Under the pieces are notes generated by a model. The model was given only the letters and a program-made list of their open reading frames with translations, was not told the origin of the DNA and did no database searches. From positions 1-43,663 of the IMG/VR virus record IMGVR_UViG_3300033156_000258: a stretch of 43,663 nt of DNA, one strand, 5' to 3'. A program made the translations under genes and the position numbers. Within the stretch, counting starts at the first letter, position 1, and every line of letters starts with the position of its first letter. The DNA is from a virus. Shown piece by piece: positions 31,646 to 39,221 of the stretch.

Positions 31646-32843
31646 CGTCATCGCCTGGCGATATGCGAAAGCGCCGGCGGATCCTGATTATGCGCTTTTC
31701 AATCTTCCTGCCATATGCGGAAGCTGGTATGGCCGGGATTTTCCCGACTGTAAGACACCTGCGATCCATGTCTGGTTCTGGTTGCTTTCGAAGATCGTTG
31801 GAAGGGATATAGCAAGGATCAAATTCGCGCATCATTTCATCATTGGCGCCGCCGGTAGTACCCTGGTATTACTCCTCCAGGGTAATTTCTGGAAGGCGCT
31901 TGCATTCGCCACGCTTATAAACTCTGCGTGGCTTTATGCTTTTCACGGGAATGTCGGCCAGGTGCCAGCGTTGCTAGTTTTGGGGTCGCTTTTGATTGCC
32001 AATCAGCCGTGGTTAGCGGCAGGGTTGGCCCTGGCCGCCGTTCTATTCGAGCCGAAGCTATTGCCTTCATTCGGGGCGATGGTGATCATCTATGGCTGGT
32101 GGCTGCCGGCGGCGATCTATGCGGCAATTGGGGCCATTTGCTGGCTGCTCTTGCAGCGAAGGGAGATCGGGCGATGGATATGGGAGAGCAGCGTCACTAT
32201 CCCAATGCGCATCGCGGCCGCCAGGGGAAAGCAAGGATGGTCGTACCCCTGGGTGCCCTGGTACACGGCGGTTGCATTATTGTATCTTCTGCCCTGGACC
32301 GTGGCGGCAGTCTGGAGCAGGAGCGACCTGATCTTCTGGATCCCGGCGGTGATCTACATGATCGTGATCTCGCTGGGCAAAGTGATCCGCAACAATCATC
32401 TTCTGCCAATCGTTCCGTGGATCGCGCTGGCGATCGGGATGCCCGAATGGGTTCTAGCTCTTACGGCAATCGATTGGCTCACAAGCGGGCTCTATCTTGG
32501 TAACCTCTGGTTCCGCTTCTACCCCTCGATAAATCAATCCGTGCATGATGCCAGAGTGGCGGGAGAATGGCTGAAAGATAAGCCAGGCTCGCTCTGGTCG
32601 AATGGCATGTTCTCGGCCTGCGTATATCTATACTCTGGCAAGCCTGTCGATTATGGCCTGACAGAGAACATTGAGGTACGCGAAGTCGCGCATGAACGCG
32701 TGAAGGCCATGAAGCGCATGTGGAAGGGAAACCCTGCCGATTGGATCGTGGAGACGGACAATCCGCTTGTCCGATTCACCGGCAAAGGCTATTCTCTTGT
32801 TGGAGAATTGGCGACGGTAAAGATCTGGAGGCGAAATGACTGA
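31608..32843 (+). CDS. Polytopic membrane glycosyltransferase, GT-C-like (411 aa)
   Basis: Nine or more hydrophobic segments fill the first 300 residues (LLAILLALFPTSVIAW, ALLVLGSLLIA, LAAVLFEP, MVIIYGWWLPAAIYAAIGAI, LLYLLPWTVAAVW, FWIPAVIYMIVISLG and others). The first loop has ADPDYALFNLP and DFPDCKTPAIHVWFWLL, the pattern of a lipid-sugar-using GT-C enzyme with an acidic active-site motif after the first membrane span. A soluble tail follows. Together with the GT2 and methyltransferase it resembles the O-antigen-modifying gtr arrangement of temperate phages, but here within the virion operon. AAGGA precedes the start. Confidence 0.65.
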   Translation: MLLAILLALFPTSVIAWRYAKAPADPDYALFNLPAICGSWYGRDFPDCKTPAIHVWFWLLSKIVGRDIARIKFAHHFIIGAAGSTLVLLLQGNFWKALAFATLINSAWLYAFHGNVGQVPALLVLGSLLIANQPWLAAGLALAAVLFEPKLLPSFGAMVIIYGWWLPAAIYAAIGAICWLLLQRREIGRWIWESSVTIPMRIAAARGKQGWSYPWVPWYTAVALLYLLPWTVAAVWSRSDLIFWIPAVIYMIVISLGKVIRNNHLLPIVPWIALAIGMPEWVLALTAIDWLTSGLYLGNLWFRFYPSINQSVHDARVAGEWLKDKPGSLWSNGMFSACVYLYSGKPVDYGLTENIEVREVAHERVKAMKRMWKGNPADWIVETDNPLVRFTGKGYSLVGELATVKIWRRND

Positions 32844-33723
32844 GACGCTCTTTGATCTGACGCATGCCCTGGCCGCTGAATTGGGCGTTGTCGAAGAAGG
32901 CTATGCAACCGGCGGAAGCACGACAACGATTATCGATACTGATCAGCGAACCGAGGCGGATGACCATTGGAAAGGGGGCGCGGCCTGGATTCTGAGGGAT
33001 GCCGCTGGCACGGGCTCGGCGCCGGAGAACGAATTCTCGATCATTTCAGATTTCGTGAATTCAAGCAATACTATCACGCTGCAAGATGCGCTCACGCAGG
33101 CTGTGGCGTCTGGCGATTGGTATGCCGTGGCGACGGCGCTCTATCCGCTCGATCAGCTCATCCGCCATATCAACCGCGCCATCTCCAAGCTCGGGCCGAT
33201 CCCCATTGTGGATAAGAACCTGACCACCGTCTCCGGCCAGACGCTCTACGATCTGCCTGACGCAGCGCTGAACATGGACATTCGGGATGTGCTGGTGGCG
33301 ACTTCGAAGGATGCAGATGATCCCGATTATGTGCGCGTTCCAGACTGGGACATCGAGCGGACGGCGATCGGCACGGCGGACAAGATTTACATTCCCGACC
33401 GCTATGGCAGCGGCTACACAATCCGAATTGATTATGTGGGCTATCATGGCGCGCTACGCGTCGCAAGCGACAATCTCTCCGAGACAATCCATAAGGACCT
33501 GGTGATCTACCAGGCCGCCTTGAACTTGCTTCTCTGGCGCAAGAAGCAGCCTGGAGGCTCAGGCGATAAGGATATCAATGAGCTTCTGAACTATTACAAC
33601 TCTGCGCTGAATGAAATGAAGATGCTTTACGGCATCGAGCGAGAGGGCAGGAAAAGCCTGCTATTTCCAGTCCGCTCAACGCGTTACGCAAGCCGATATC
33701 CTGGAGATAGGAACCCGCGATAA
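32836..33723 (+). CDS. Head-tail adaptor protein (295 aa)
   Basis: The helical, acidic pattern (DHWKGGAAWILRDAAGTG, IRHINRAISKLGPIP, and a C-terminal IYQAALNLLLWRKKQPG...LLNYYNSALNEMK) matches adaptor proteins that follow capsid genes in podovirus-like phages. It starts eight bases inside the preceding gene, and its stop overlaps the tail nozzle start as TAATG, so the two are made together. Confidence 0.65.
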   Translation: MTETLFDLTHALAAELGVVEEGYATGGSTTTIIDTDQRTEADDHWKGGAAWILRDAAGTGSAPENEFSIISDFVNSSNTITLQDALTQAVASGDWYAVATALYPLDQLIRHINRAISKLGPIPIVDKNLTTVSGQTLYDLPDAALNMDIRDVLVATSKDADDPDYVRVPDWDIERTAIGTADKIYIPDRYGSGYTIRIDYVGYHGALRVASDNLSETIHKDLVIYQAALNLLLWRKKQPGGSGDKDINELLNYYNSALNEMKMLYGIEREGRKSLLFPVRSTRYASRYPGDRNPR

Positions 33724-36344
33724 TGGTTGATCCGAGCGCATCCGGTCAGACCAAGACGCACCATATCACGCTGGAGGATGCCAGCGGCACAAAGATTGGC
33801 CTGGTCCTCTGCGATAGCGAAGGCCGGGACGATCCTCGGGGCATCTCGCGTCGGCCGTACAAGCAGACAGGCATCCGCTTTCAGGAGGGGGATACGAAGT
33901 GGTCTGACTTCGAGGATCCCTACCACAAAGACGCGCAGGATAATTGGATTGGCGGGCGTGGGCTCTTAGATTTCAACGATAAAACCCGATATTGGCACGG
34001 CTATATGGTCAATACCATGCTGCCCAACAAGGCTTTTCTTGGGCCGCAGCCGACCATCGCCGGCGGTTATCGAGACGAATACAGGGATCTGATTGGCAGC
34101 ACAACCTTTCAGGCGCTTACCGGAAGCACGCGCTATATCGCCAGGAAGTTCACGGTAGGGGCATCGAATTTCAATTCGCGGCGCATCATGGTCTGGCTGA
34201 AGCAAATCGGCACGCCCGGGGATCTGCGCATTGAGCTTCGCAATGATTCTGGAGGTGAGCCAGGCGGAACCGTATATAAGCAGGAGGACGTATCTGCCGA
34301 AAGGATATATCGAGACTGGCTCGCCTGGCTGCACGTGATGGAATTCGCCGCGACGCAGATCCTCAGCGCCTCCACCGATTATTGGATCGTCGTTCGGGGA
34401 GATGCCTCGGATGACGCCGATGATCATTGGGAAGTCGGCGTCAGGGATGCCGCGGGCGATAGTATGCAATCGAGCGATGGATCGAGCTGGTCTGCGGCCT
34501 CGGTCGATATGTATTATTGGATCACCGATTGGTACGGCGGCAAGCAAATGATCGCGCGCTTCTTCGAGTACAAGGGAGCGCTCTATTTCGTCGCTGATTA
34601 TGATTATTCAGGCTATGCGGGGGCGCCCAAGCTGTTCATCAACGGCGACCGCGGGCAGGCGAGCGCAGGATCGGCCACGACTCTTACCGATTCATCAAAA
34701 GCCTGGACGAACGATGAGCATATTGGCAAGATCCTAAAAATCGTTGGCAATACCGGCGCGGGCCAATGGCGGGAAATCACAGATAACGACGGAACGCAGA
34801 TAAGCGTGAGCCCGGCCTGGAAAACGAATCCGGATGCAACATCAGAATATGTGATCGTTGCGGATGATAATTTCACCGAGATTACCGGGCACGGGCTGAC
34901 TGGCCCTATAACCGATATCGAAGTGGTCAAGGATGTCGTCTATTTCTGCCAGGGCGAAAGCGTGAACATCATCCGTTTCAATTATGAGGCGGGATCAAAT
35001 ACCTTTTCGTCCGACGGAACAAATAAGGCCACGTTCTTGAAATATGTGCATGACAGCGGCGGCGCCCAGGTTCACAAAGCCAACAACGGCGCCACCGTGA
35101 CAACTATATCGCGTGCAGATCCTAAATCCTGGGGGACAAATCTTACTTTCGGCCACGAGAAAGAAATCGGGCCATCCGATATTCGCATCACCGGCCTTGA
35201 GCGCTACTTCGATCCGGAGTATCTGATCATCTTTACTGAAGGCGGAGTATTCCGCAGGGTGGGCGACGAGATTCAGCAGATGCCGCTGCGCGAGATGATG
35301 AATGTGCGCTCCGAGTTTACAGGCAGGGCAAGCGATGTGAGCGGCGCCTATCTCTGGTTCTCTCTGCTCACCAGCCTGCAGCGCTATTACAACAATCAGC
35401 TTGATGACAAAGGTCCTGATAGGGATGACGGCCTGCAGCCGGGCTACCAGGGACCGATCTATGATGTCAAAAGCTATCCCGGCAGGATCTATGTCGCTGT
35501 TTCGGGCTCGGACTGGGGCTCGGGCTCATTCGGAAGCGTGATCGTGCATAACGGATACGGCTGGCACATCCTTTATCGGGGACTTCATAACAGCGACAAT
35601 CCCATCCGGCAGATTCATTTCCAGGTCATCCCGGGCAGCAAGCCGGATCGCCTTTGGGTGAGCGAGGGCGATCATGTGCTCTGGCTGCCCATCGCGGCTG
35701 AAACGCGGGATCCCACGCAGGACAGCCAGTATAAGTATTTCTTCCAGGGAATGCTGCAGACATCCTGGATGTACGCCAATCTGAAGGATGTGCCCAAAAC
35801 CTTCAGATCTCTCAAGCTGTTCATTGATGGCGCAACAGCCGACGAGCAATACATCACGAGCTCATGGGCCATTGATGAAGGCTGGAATGCGGCCGGCCAA
35901 TATAAAGAGGCATTCGCCACCTTCGATACCTCTCCAGTTCAGGAGGAGGACCTTGATACCAGCCAAATATTGGGTAAGCGCGTCCAGTTCAAGCATGTAT
36001 TCTGGACTACAGATGAAACCAAGACGCCGATCTTGAAGGCTTCTGTACTGGAGGAAATCATTCATCTGCCGACAAAGTTCTTCTATCCCGTCACGTTCCG
36101 GGCCAGGGATGATGACCCCACGCTCGGCGGTCAGGGCGAGGCGCTGACGGCGGCAGCCAAGATCAGCCAAATCGAGACATGGGCCAATTCGGGGACGATG
36201 CTCACGATGCAGCATGAGGACAGGGGCGGGCCGTTCGACAACAAGGAAGTCGTGATCTCCGCGCCCGAGCAGTTCCCGCTTTACATCGAGAACGCGGTGG
36301 ATAAGGCAGGCTATTTGTGTCGAATGCGAATTTTCGAGGTATAG
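33723..36344 (+). CDS. Tail tube/nozzle protein, beta-propeller-like (873 aa)
   Basis: This is the second largest structural protein. It is almost all beta-strand with repeating WxxD/G motifs and aromatic strands (FEYKGALYFVADYDYSG, VVKDVVYFCQGESVNI, VKSYPGRIYVAVSGSDWGSG, DRLWVSEGDHVLWLP), as expected for propeller-like nozzle proteins at the end of short tails. A beta-sandwich-like insert lies at about 130-260. No tape-measure or sheath gene exists in the genome, which fits a short tail. It may also contact the receptor. Confidence 0.65.
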   Translation: MVDPSASGQTKTHHITLEDASGTKIGLVLCDSEGRDDPRGISRRPYKQTGIRFQEGDTKWSDFEDPYHKDAQDNWIGGRGLLDFNDKTRYWHGYMVNTMLPNKAFLGPQPTIAGGYRDEYRDLIGSTTFQALTGSTRYIARKFTVGASNFNSRRIMVWLKQIGTPGDLRIELRNDSGGEPGGTVYKQEDVSAERIYRDWLAWLHVMEFAATQILSASTDYWIVVRGDASDDADDHWEVGVRDAAGDSMQSSDGSSWSAASVDMYYWITDWYGGKQMIARFFEYKGALYFVADYDYSGYAGAPKLFINGDRGQASAGSATTLTDSSKAWTNDEHIGKILKIVGNTGAGQWREITDNDGTQISVSPAWKTNPDATSEYVIVADDNFTEITGHGLTGPITDIEVVKDVVYFCQGESVNIIRFNYEAGSNTFSSDGTNKATFLKYVHDSGGAQVHKANNGATVTTISRADPKSWGTNLTFGHEKEIGPSDIRITGLERYFDPEYLIIFTEGGVFRRVGDEIQQMPLREMMNVRSEFTGRASDVSGAYLWFSLLTSLQRYYNNQLDDKGPDRDDGLQPGYQGPIYDVKSYPGRIYVAVSGSDWGSGSFGSVIVHNGYGWHILYRGLHNSDNPIRQIHFQVIPGSKPDRLWVSEGDHVLWLPIAAETRDPTQDSQYKYFFQGMLQTSWMYANLKDVPKTFRSLKLFIDGATADEQYITSSWAIDEGWNAAGQYKEAFATFDTSPVQEEDLDTSQILGKRVQFKHVFWTTDETKTPILKASVLEEIIHLPTKFFYPVTFRARDDDPTLGGQGEALTAAAKISQIETWANSGTMLTMQHEDRGGPFDNKEVVISAPEQFPLYIENAVDKAGYLCRMRIFEV

Positions 36345-36787
36345 GCTATCGTTTCCCCACGCGGCGGGCAGCGAAATTCCGCCCGCAAGATCGCCGGCCA
36401 ATTTTCACCGTGCCCCGAGGCGAGGAGCCAATCGGCGCCATTCAGGGCGTCATGCCCGCCAGCAAGGAGGAATGGTTCGTTGCGAAGGCTCTTATGCGCC
36501 TGGGGCATGTCTTTGAATATCAGGTGCCTGTGCTGGGCGGCTATTGGGTGCGCGGCGGGCAGATCTTGGATTTCTGGATTCGGACCACCGCGCCCAGGGA
36601 GACAATCCTCGAGGTGAATGGCGAGTATTGGCATATCGGCGAAATGGGATCCGAAGAACATATGAAGATGTCGAGCTTGGAAAAGGAATTTGGCGCCTTC
36701 GCGAATATCGTGGTACTTTGGGGGTCGGATTTGCAGAGCGAATCGCAGGCATATCAGGCCGTCGCGAGAGAGATTGGGCCAGCATGA
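36317..36787 (+). CDS. PD-(D/E)XK-like nuclease fold protein (156 aa)
   Basis: ASKEEWFVAKALMRLGH, GGQILDFWI (about 73-81) and ILEVNGEYWH (about 91-100) give the E, D and E-x-N of a restriction-endonuclease-like fold. The usual Lys is replaced by Asn, as in some very-short-patch-repair-like or inactive members. A GTG at 36317 overlaps the nozzle gene; V32 (36410) and M46 (36452) are alternative starts. The end overlaps the lysin as ATGA. The role in a virion/lysis context is unknown. Confidence 0.6.
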   Translation: MSNANFRGIGYRFPTRRAAKFRPQDRRPIFTVPRGEEPIGAIQGVMPASKEEWFVAKALMRLGHVFEYQVPVLGGYWVRGGQILDFWIRTTAPRETILEVNGEYWHIGEMGSEEHMKMSSLEKEFGAFANIVVLWGSDLQSESQAYQAVAREIGPA

Positions 36788-37485
36788 TCTATGGATTTGA
36801 CAGCCGTTATACGCGCACAATCCCCTTTGACGGCAGATTCGTTTTCGCGTGCATCAAGATCAGCGAAGCCGTCCGCGGCGGACCTTATGAGGAGCCTGTG
36901 CTTCAATGGCGCCTGGCCGGAGATCGGGGCATGGCGCGTCTGCCGTTCCATTTCTGGCGCTGCCCGCAGCGGGGCGATCCCGTTGAAGATGGAATCGAGC
37001 AGGCAGAATGGATGCGCTCGATATATGAGCAGCACTTTCTGCTGAATGGATATGCGGAACTTCCGCCTGCGATAGACTGCGAGGATATCTATTCTCCGAG
37101 GGGCGAGCGGCCGATCCTGAGCATGCTCGCATGTCTGCATAGGACGAGGGAGCTATGGGATAAGGATCCGCTCATTTATTCCGCGGGCTGGTGGTGGGAT
37201 TATCGCATCAAGCCTTATACCATGCCCACGCACGAGCTATATTCTTATGATTTATGGGAGGCGGACCCGCCGCCGGACACGCTCATCGGATATTTCGGAG
37301 AACCGGTCATCAGGCAGATAAGGCTTGATCATTATGAGGAGGGGTTCAGCGCCAAAATTGATACAAATACAATGATTGAATCCTACTGGAGAAAGCATAT
37401 CGAGCCGGAAGGCCCATCGATACGATCGCGCCTGGAAAAGATCGCGGATGAGCTGCAGAAGGTAATCGGGGAGATTGAAGAATGA
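36784..37485 (+). CDS. GH25-type lysozyme (endolysin), 233 aa
   Basis: The N-terminus YGFDSR has the first-strand Asp (residue 6). FVFACIKISEAVRGG and RLPFHFWRCPQRGDP follow the GH25 strands, and PPAIDCED (94-101) supplies the catalytic Asp98 and Glu100 of the DxE pair. LIYSAGWWWDY and IRQIRLD complete the barrel. A short C-terminal helix replaces a wall-binding domain. It would cut peptidoglycan between sugar units at lysis. The in-frame opening back to 36544 is inside the upstream gene; ATG 36784 (ATGA overlap) is the natural start. Confidence 0.85.
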   Translation: MIYGFDSRYTRTIPFDGRFVFACIKISEAVRGGPYEEPVLQWRLAGDRGMARLPFHFWRCPQRGDPVEDGIEQAEWMRSIYEQHFLLNGYAELPPAIDCEDIYSPRGERPILSMLACLHRTRELWDKDPLIYSAGWWWDYRIKPYTMPTHELYSYDLWEADPPPDTLIGYFGEPVIRQIRLDHYEEGFSAKIDTNTMIESYWRKHIEPEGPSIRSRLEKIADELQKVIGEIEE

Positions 37486-37838
37486 GCTTTGTGGATATAA
37501 TCAATGTCGCGAGCAATTTCGGCGTGATGGGCGTCATGGGCATTTTCCTTTGGCTGCTCTATACGGGGAAGCTTGTCTCGCGAAGCATACATGACCAATC
37601 AAGGCAGGACGTGAAGGGGCACGTTGATAGCATCAAGGCGATCGTCAATTCAGATTTTCATGAGTTGGCAGATCGTTTCGCCGAGAACACAAAAGTGCAG
37701 CGTGAGATGATCGATGAGCTGAAAAATCAGCGGGACGAATCGAGGGCTGCGAGGGAAAAGATGAACATCGTCATAACCTCGATGAATGCTAATCTGAAAT
37801 TCTTGACCGACTGGCTCAAGGAGCAGTCGAGAGTCTGA
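37482..37838 (+). CDS. Small membrane protein with coiled coil, holin-like (118 aa)
   Basis: An N-terminal hydrophobic helix, FGVMGVMGIFLWLLYTG (about residues 13-29), is followed by a long amphipathic region (AENTKVQREMIDELKNQRDE) with charged heptads. The form and position, coupled to the lysin by an ATGA overlap, match holin-like or lysis-accessory proteins with one membrane span. It may collaborate with the holin-like protein at 38747. Confidence 0.7.
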   Translation: MSFVDIINVASNFGVMGVMGIFLWLLYTGKLVSRSIHDQSRQDVKGHVDSIKAIVNSDFHELADRFAENTKVQREMIDELKNQRDESRAAREKMNIVITSMNANLKFLTDWLKEQSRV

Positions 37839-39028
37839 GCAAAACACATAGGGCCGTCATTGCGCTGGCGTGTATGATGGCCCTTTTGCTTTCTATGCCG
37901 CAGCCAGCCTGGGCAGACAGACCTACGCCCACCCCCACGGCCACAGCCATCCCGCCGGCAGCCGAATATCTTGGATTTGAATATTTCGATCTCTTTCGCA
38001 TCGAGAATGCTTTCGACTGCGGAGGATCTGCACATGATTGCATGTGGAGTGAGCCGGACGATCTGGTGCTGACCAGGATCGCGATGGGCGAGGCTCCGAA
38101 TTCGATCAACGACCGCATCTACATCATGTGGACTATCGTCCTGCGGGCCGAGCTTGGCTTCAAGAATTCGCGGCACGAGGGCCATATTTGGGATGATCGA
38201 TGGGGCGAGCGAACCTCGATCAAGGAAGAGGCTCTCTGCAATTCAGGCTGCCAGTTCTCACCTGCCAGGGCAGCGCAGGACATCTATTTCCCCTGCCGGC
38301 TTCCCGAGGGCAGCAACATGCGCATCATGCTTTGCCCCACAGATGACCAGATTCCGGCTTTCCTGGCGACCTACATAGCCGCCAGGCGGCTGAAAACTGC
38401 CCCGCTAAGCGATTTTCCTATGGAATTGAGGGGATATGATGGCTTCCGCTCGCCCAGCGTCTCCTGGAATGGGACAATCGATTGGCTAGGGGGGCAGCCG
38501 AGCCGCCAAATGTTCCCTCGAGGCAATGTCTGGAGAGACGAATATCCAGAGGATAATGCTTTCTGGCAGGCATTCGATCAGGCGCCCCCCAAGATCCCGA
38601 CCGGCACATCAACGGCTGCGCCTGCCACGAAAACGCCAATGCCCGAAAACGGTTTGGTTGCAGATCTCATGTTGCATGGCGGCAAGCCTCATGCTATGCT
38701 TTTGCCCGAGCCTGATGAGCAGACTATCCAAAAGGAGGATACAGTCATGTTCGAGCTCAGTCCTGAGATGCTGCTGGTCGTAGGTCTGGTGGCATCGATC
38801 CTCACCCAAATTCTCAAATTTATTTTCGAGAAGGCGGGATGGAGTCCCCCAGGCGAGGTAAAGATGGTCATTCTCTTTGTGATCGCGGTGGGTCTGGCAT
38901 TTGGCTTTTTCTATGCCTCATTCATGGCCGATCCCATTGGCTCCATCGCGGGCATCATGGGTGTGGCTGTCGTGATCTATGAATTGCTCATGAAGAAAGT
39001 GATCTTCCCTGTGGTTCGCTTGGCGTAA
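37835..39028 (+). CDS. Secreted cell-wall-hydrolase-like protein fused in frame to a holin-like domain (397 aa)
   Basis: The first ATG (37874) would give a signal peptide without its basic end. Reading back to CTG 37835, which overlaps the previous stop as CTGA, adds LSKTHRAVIALAC and makes a textbook signal peptide ending PQPAWA. An AAGGAG lies 11 bases before it. After a Thr/Pro linker (RPTPTPTATA), a domain with LTRIAMGEAPNS, IYIMWTIVLRAELGF and Cys-containing EALCNSGCQFS resembles SleB-type cell-wall hydrolases. A second linker leads to three membrane spans (from 38747) with their own start. Either a bifunctional lysis protein or a stop-codon loss that fused two genes. Confidence 0.65.
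   Translation: MSKTHRAVIALACMMALLLSMPQPAWADRPTPTPTATAIPPAAEYLGFEYFDLFRIENAFDCGGSAHDCMWSEPDDLVLTRIAMGEAPNSINDRIYIMWTIVLRAELGFKNSRHEGHIWDDRWGERTSIKEEALCNSGCQFSPARAAQDIYFPCRLPEGSNMRIMLCPTDDQIPAFLATYIAARRLKTAPLSDFPMELRGYDGFRSPSVSWNGTIDWLGGQPSRQMFPRGNVWRDEYPEDNAFWQAFDQAPPKIPTGTSTAAPATKTPMPENGLVADLMLHGGKPHAMLLPEPDEQTIQKEDTVMFELSPEMLLVVGLVASILTQILKFIFEKAGWSPPGEVKMVILFVIAVGLAFGFFYASFMADPIGSIAGIMGVAVVIYELLMKKVIFPVVRLA
38747..39028 (+). CDS. Holin-like protein from an internal in-frame start (93 aa)
   Basis: ATG 38747 is preceded at seven bases by AAAGGAGG (38731-38738), among the strongest ribosome-binding sites in the genome, although the frame is continuous with the hydrolase upstream. The product has three hydrophobic spans (LLVVGLVASILTQILKFIF, VKMVILFVIAVGLAFGFF, IAGIMGVAVVIYELLM), as in small class I holins. 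In the +1 frame, TGATGA sits at 38713-38718, as would be expected for the natural end of an upstream gene. Confidence 0.7.
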   Translation: MFELSPEMLLVVGLVASILTQILKFIFEKAGWSPPGEVKMVILFVIAVGLAFGFFYASFMADPIGSIAGIMGVAVVIYELLMKKVIFPVVRLA

Positions 39029-39053
39029 GAGCTTCTCCTCCTGAAGCGGGCAG

Positions 39054-39084
39054 GCCCCGGTGGCAGCCGGGGCTTTGCCTTTTA
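39054..39084 (+). terminator. Rho-independent terminator of the late operon
   Basis: GCCCCGG (39054-39060) pairs with CCGGGGC (39067-39073) around TGGCAG, followed by TTTGCCTTTT. It lies 25 bases after the holin-like stop and ends the whole rightward late unit, whose genes are all on the + strand. Confidence 0.85.
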
Positions 39085-39121
39085 AAAGACATCTCCCTCC
39101 CGGGATGCAAAGGAGGGAGAT
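39080..39121 (-). terminator. Rho-independent terminator of the leftward recT operon
   Basis: On the minus strand ATCTCCCTCC (39121-39112) pairs with GGAGGGAGAT (39100-39091), a perfect 10-bp stem with an 11-base loop, and is followed by GTCTTTT. The T-run is shared in reverse complement with the rightward terminator (TTTTAAAA). The stem's right arm also looks like a ribosome-binding site before an ATG at 39122, but that frame is not convincing. Confidence 0.8.
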
Positions 39122-39221
39122 ATGGGGCCAGCCTGTCCTATAGCGCATGGGGGGAATGCGCGACGGGGCTTGTGGGCATCCTTTCAGGCATCAGGCCAGC
39201 CCAGGCCGATTCAAGCAGAGA
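39122..39221. other. Gap beyond the recT gene
   Basis: I see no gene in these 100 bases. A 60-residue frame starts at ATG 39122 behind an apparent GGAGG but runs into the recT gene on the other strand and has no recognisable content. A short AT-poor tail of the leftward transcript is the likely content. Confidence 0.5.
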
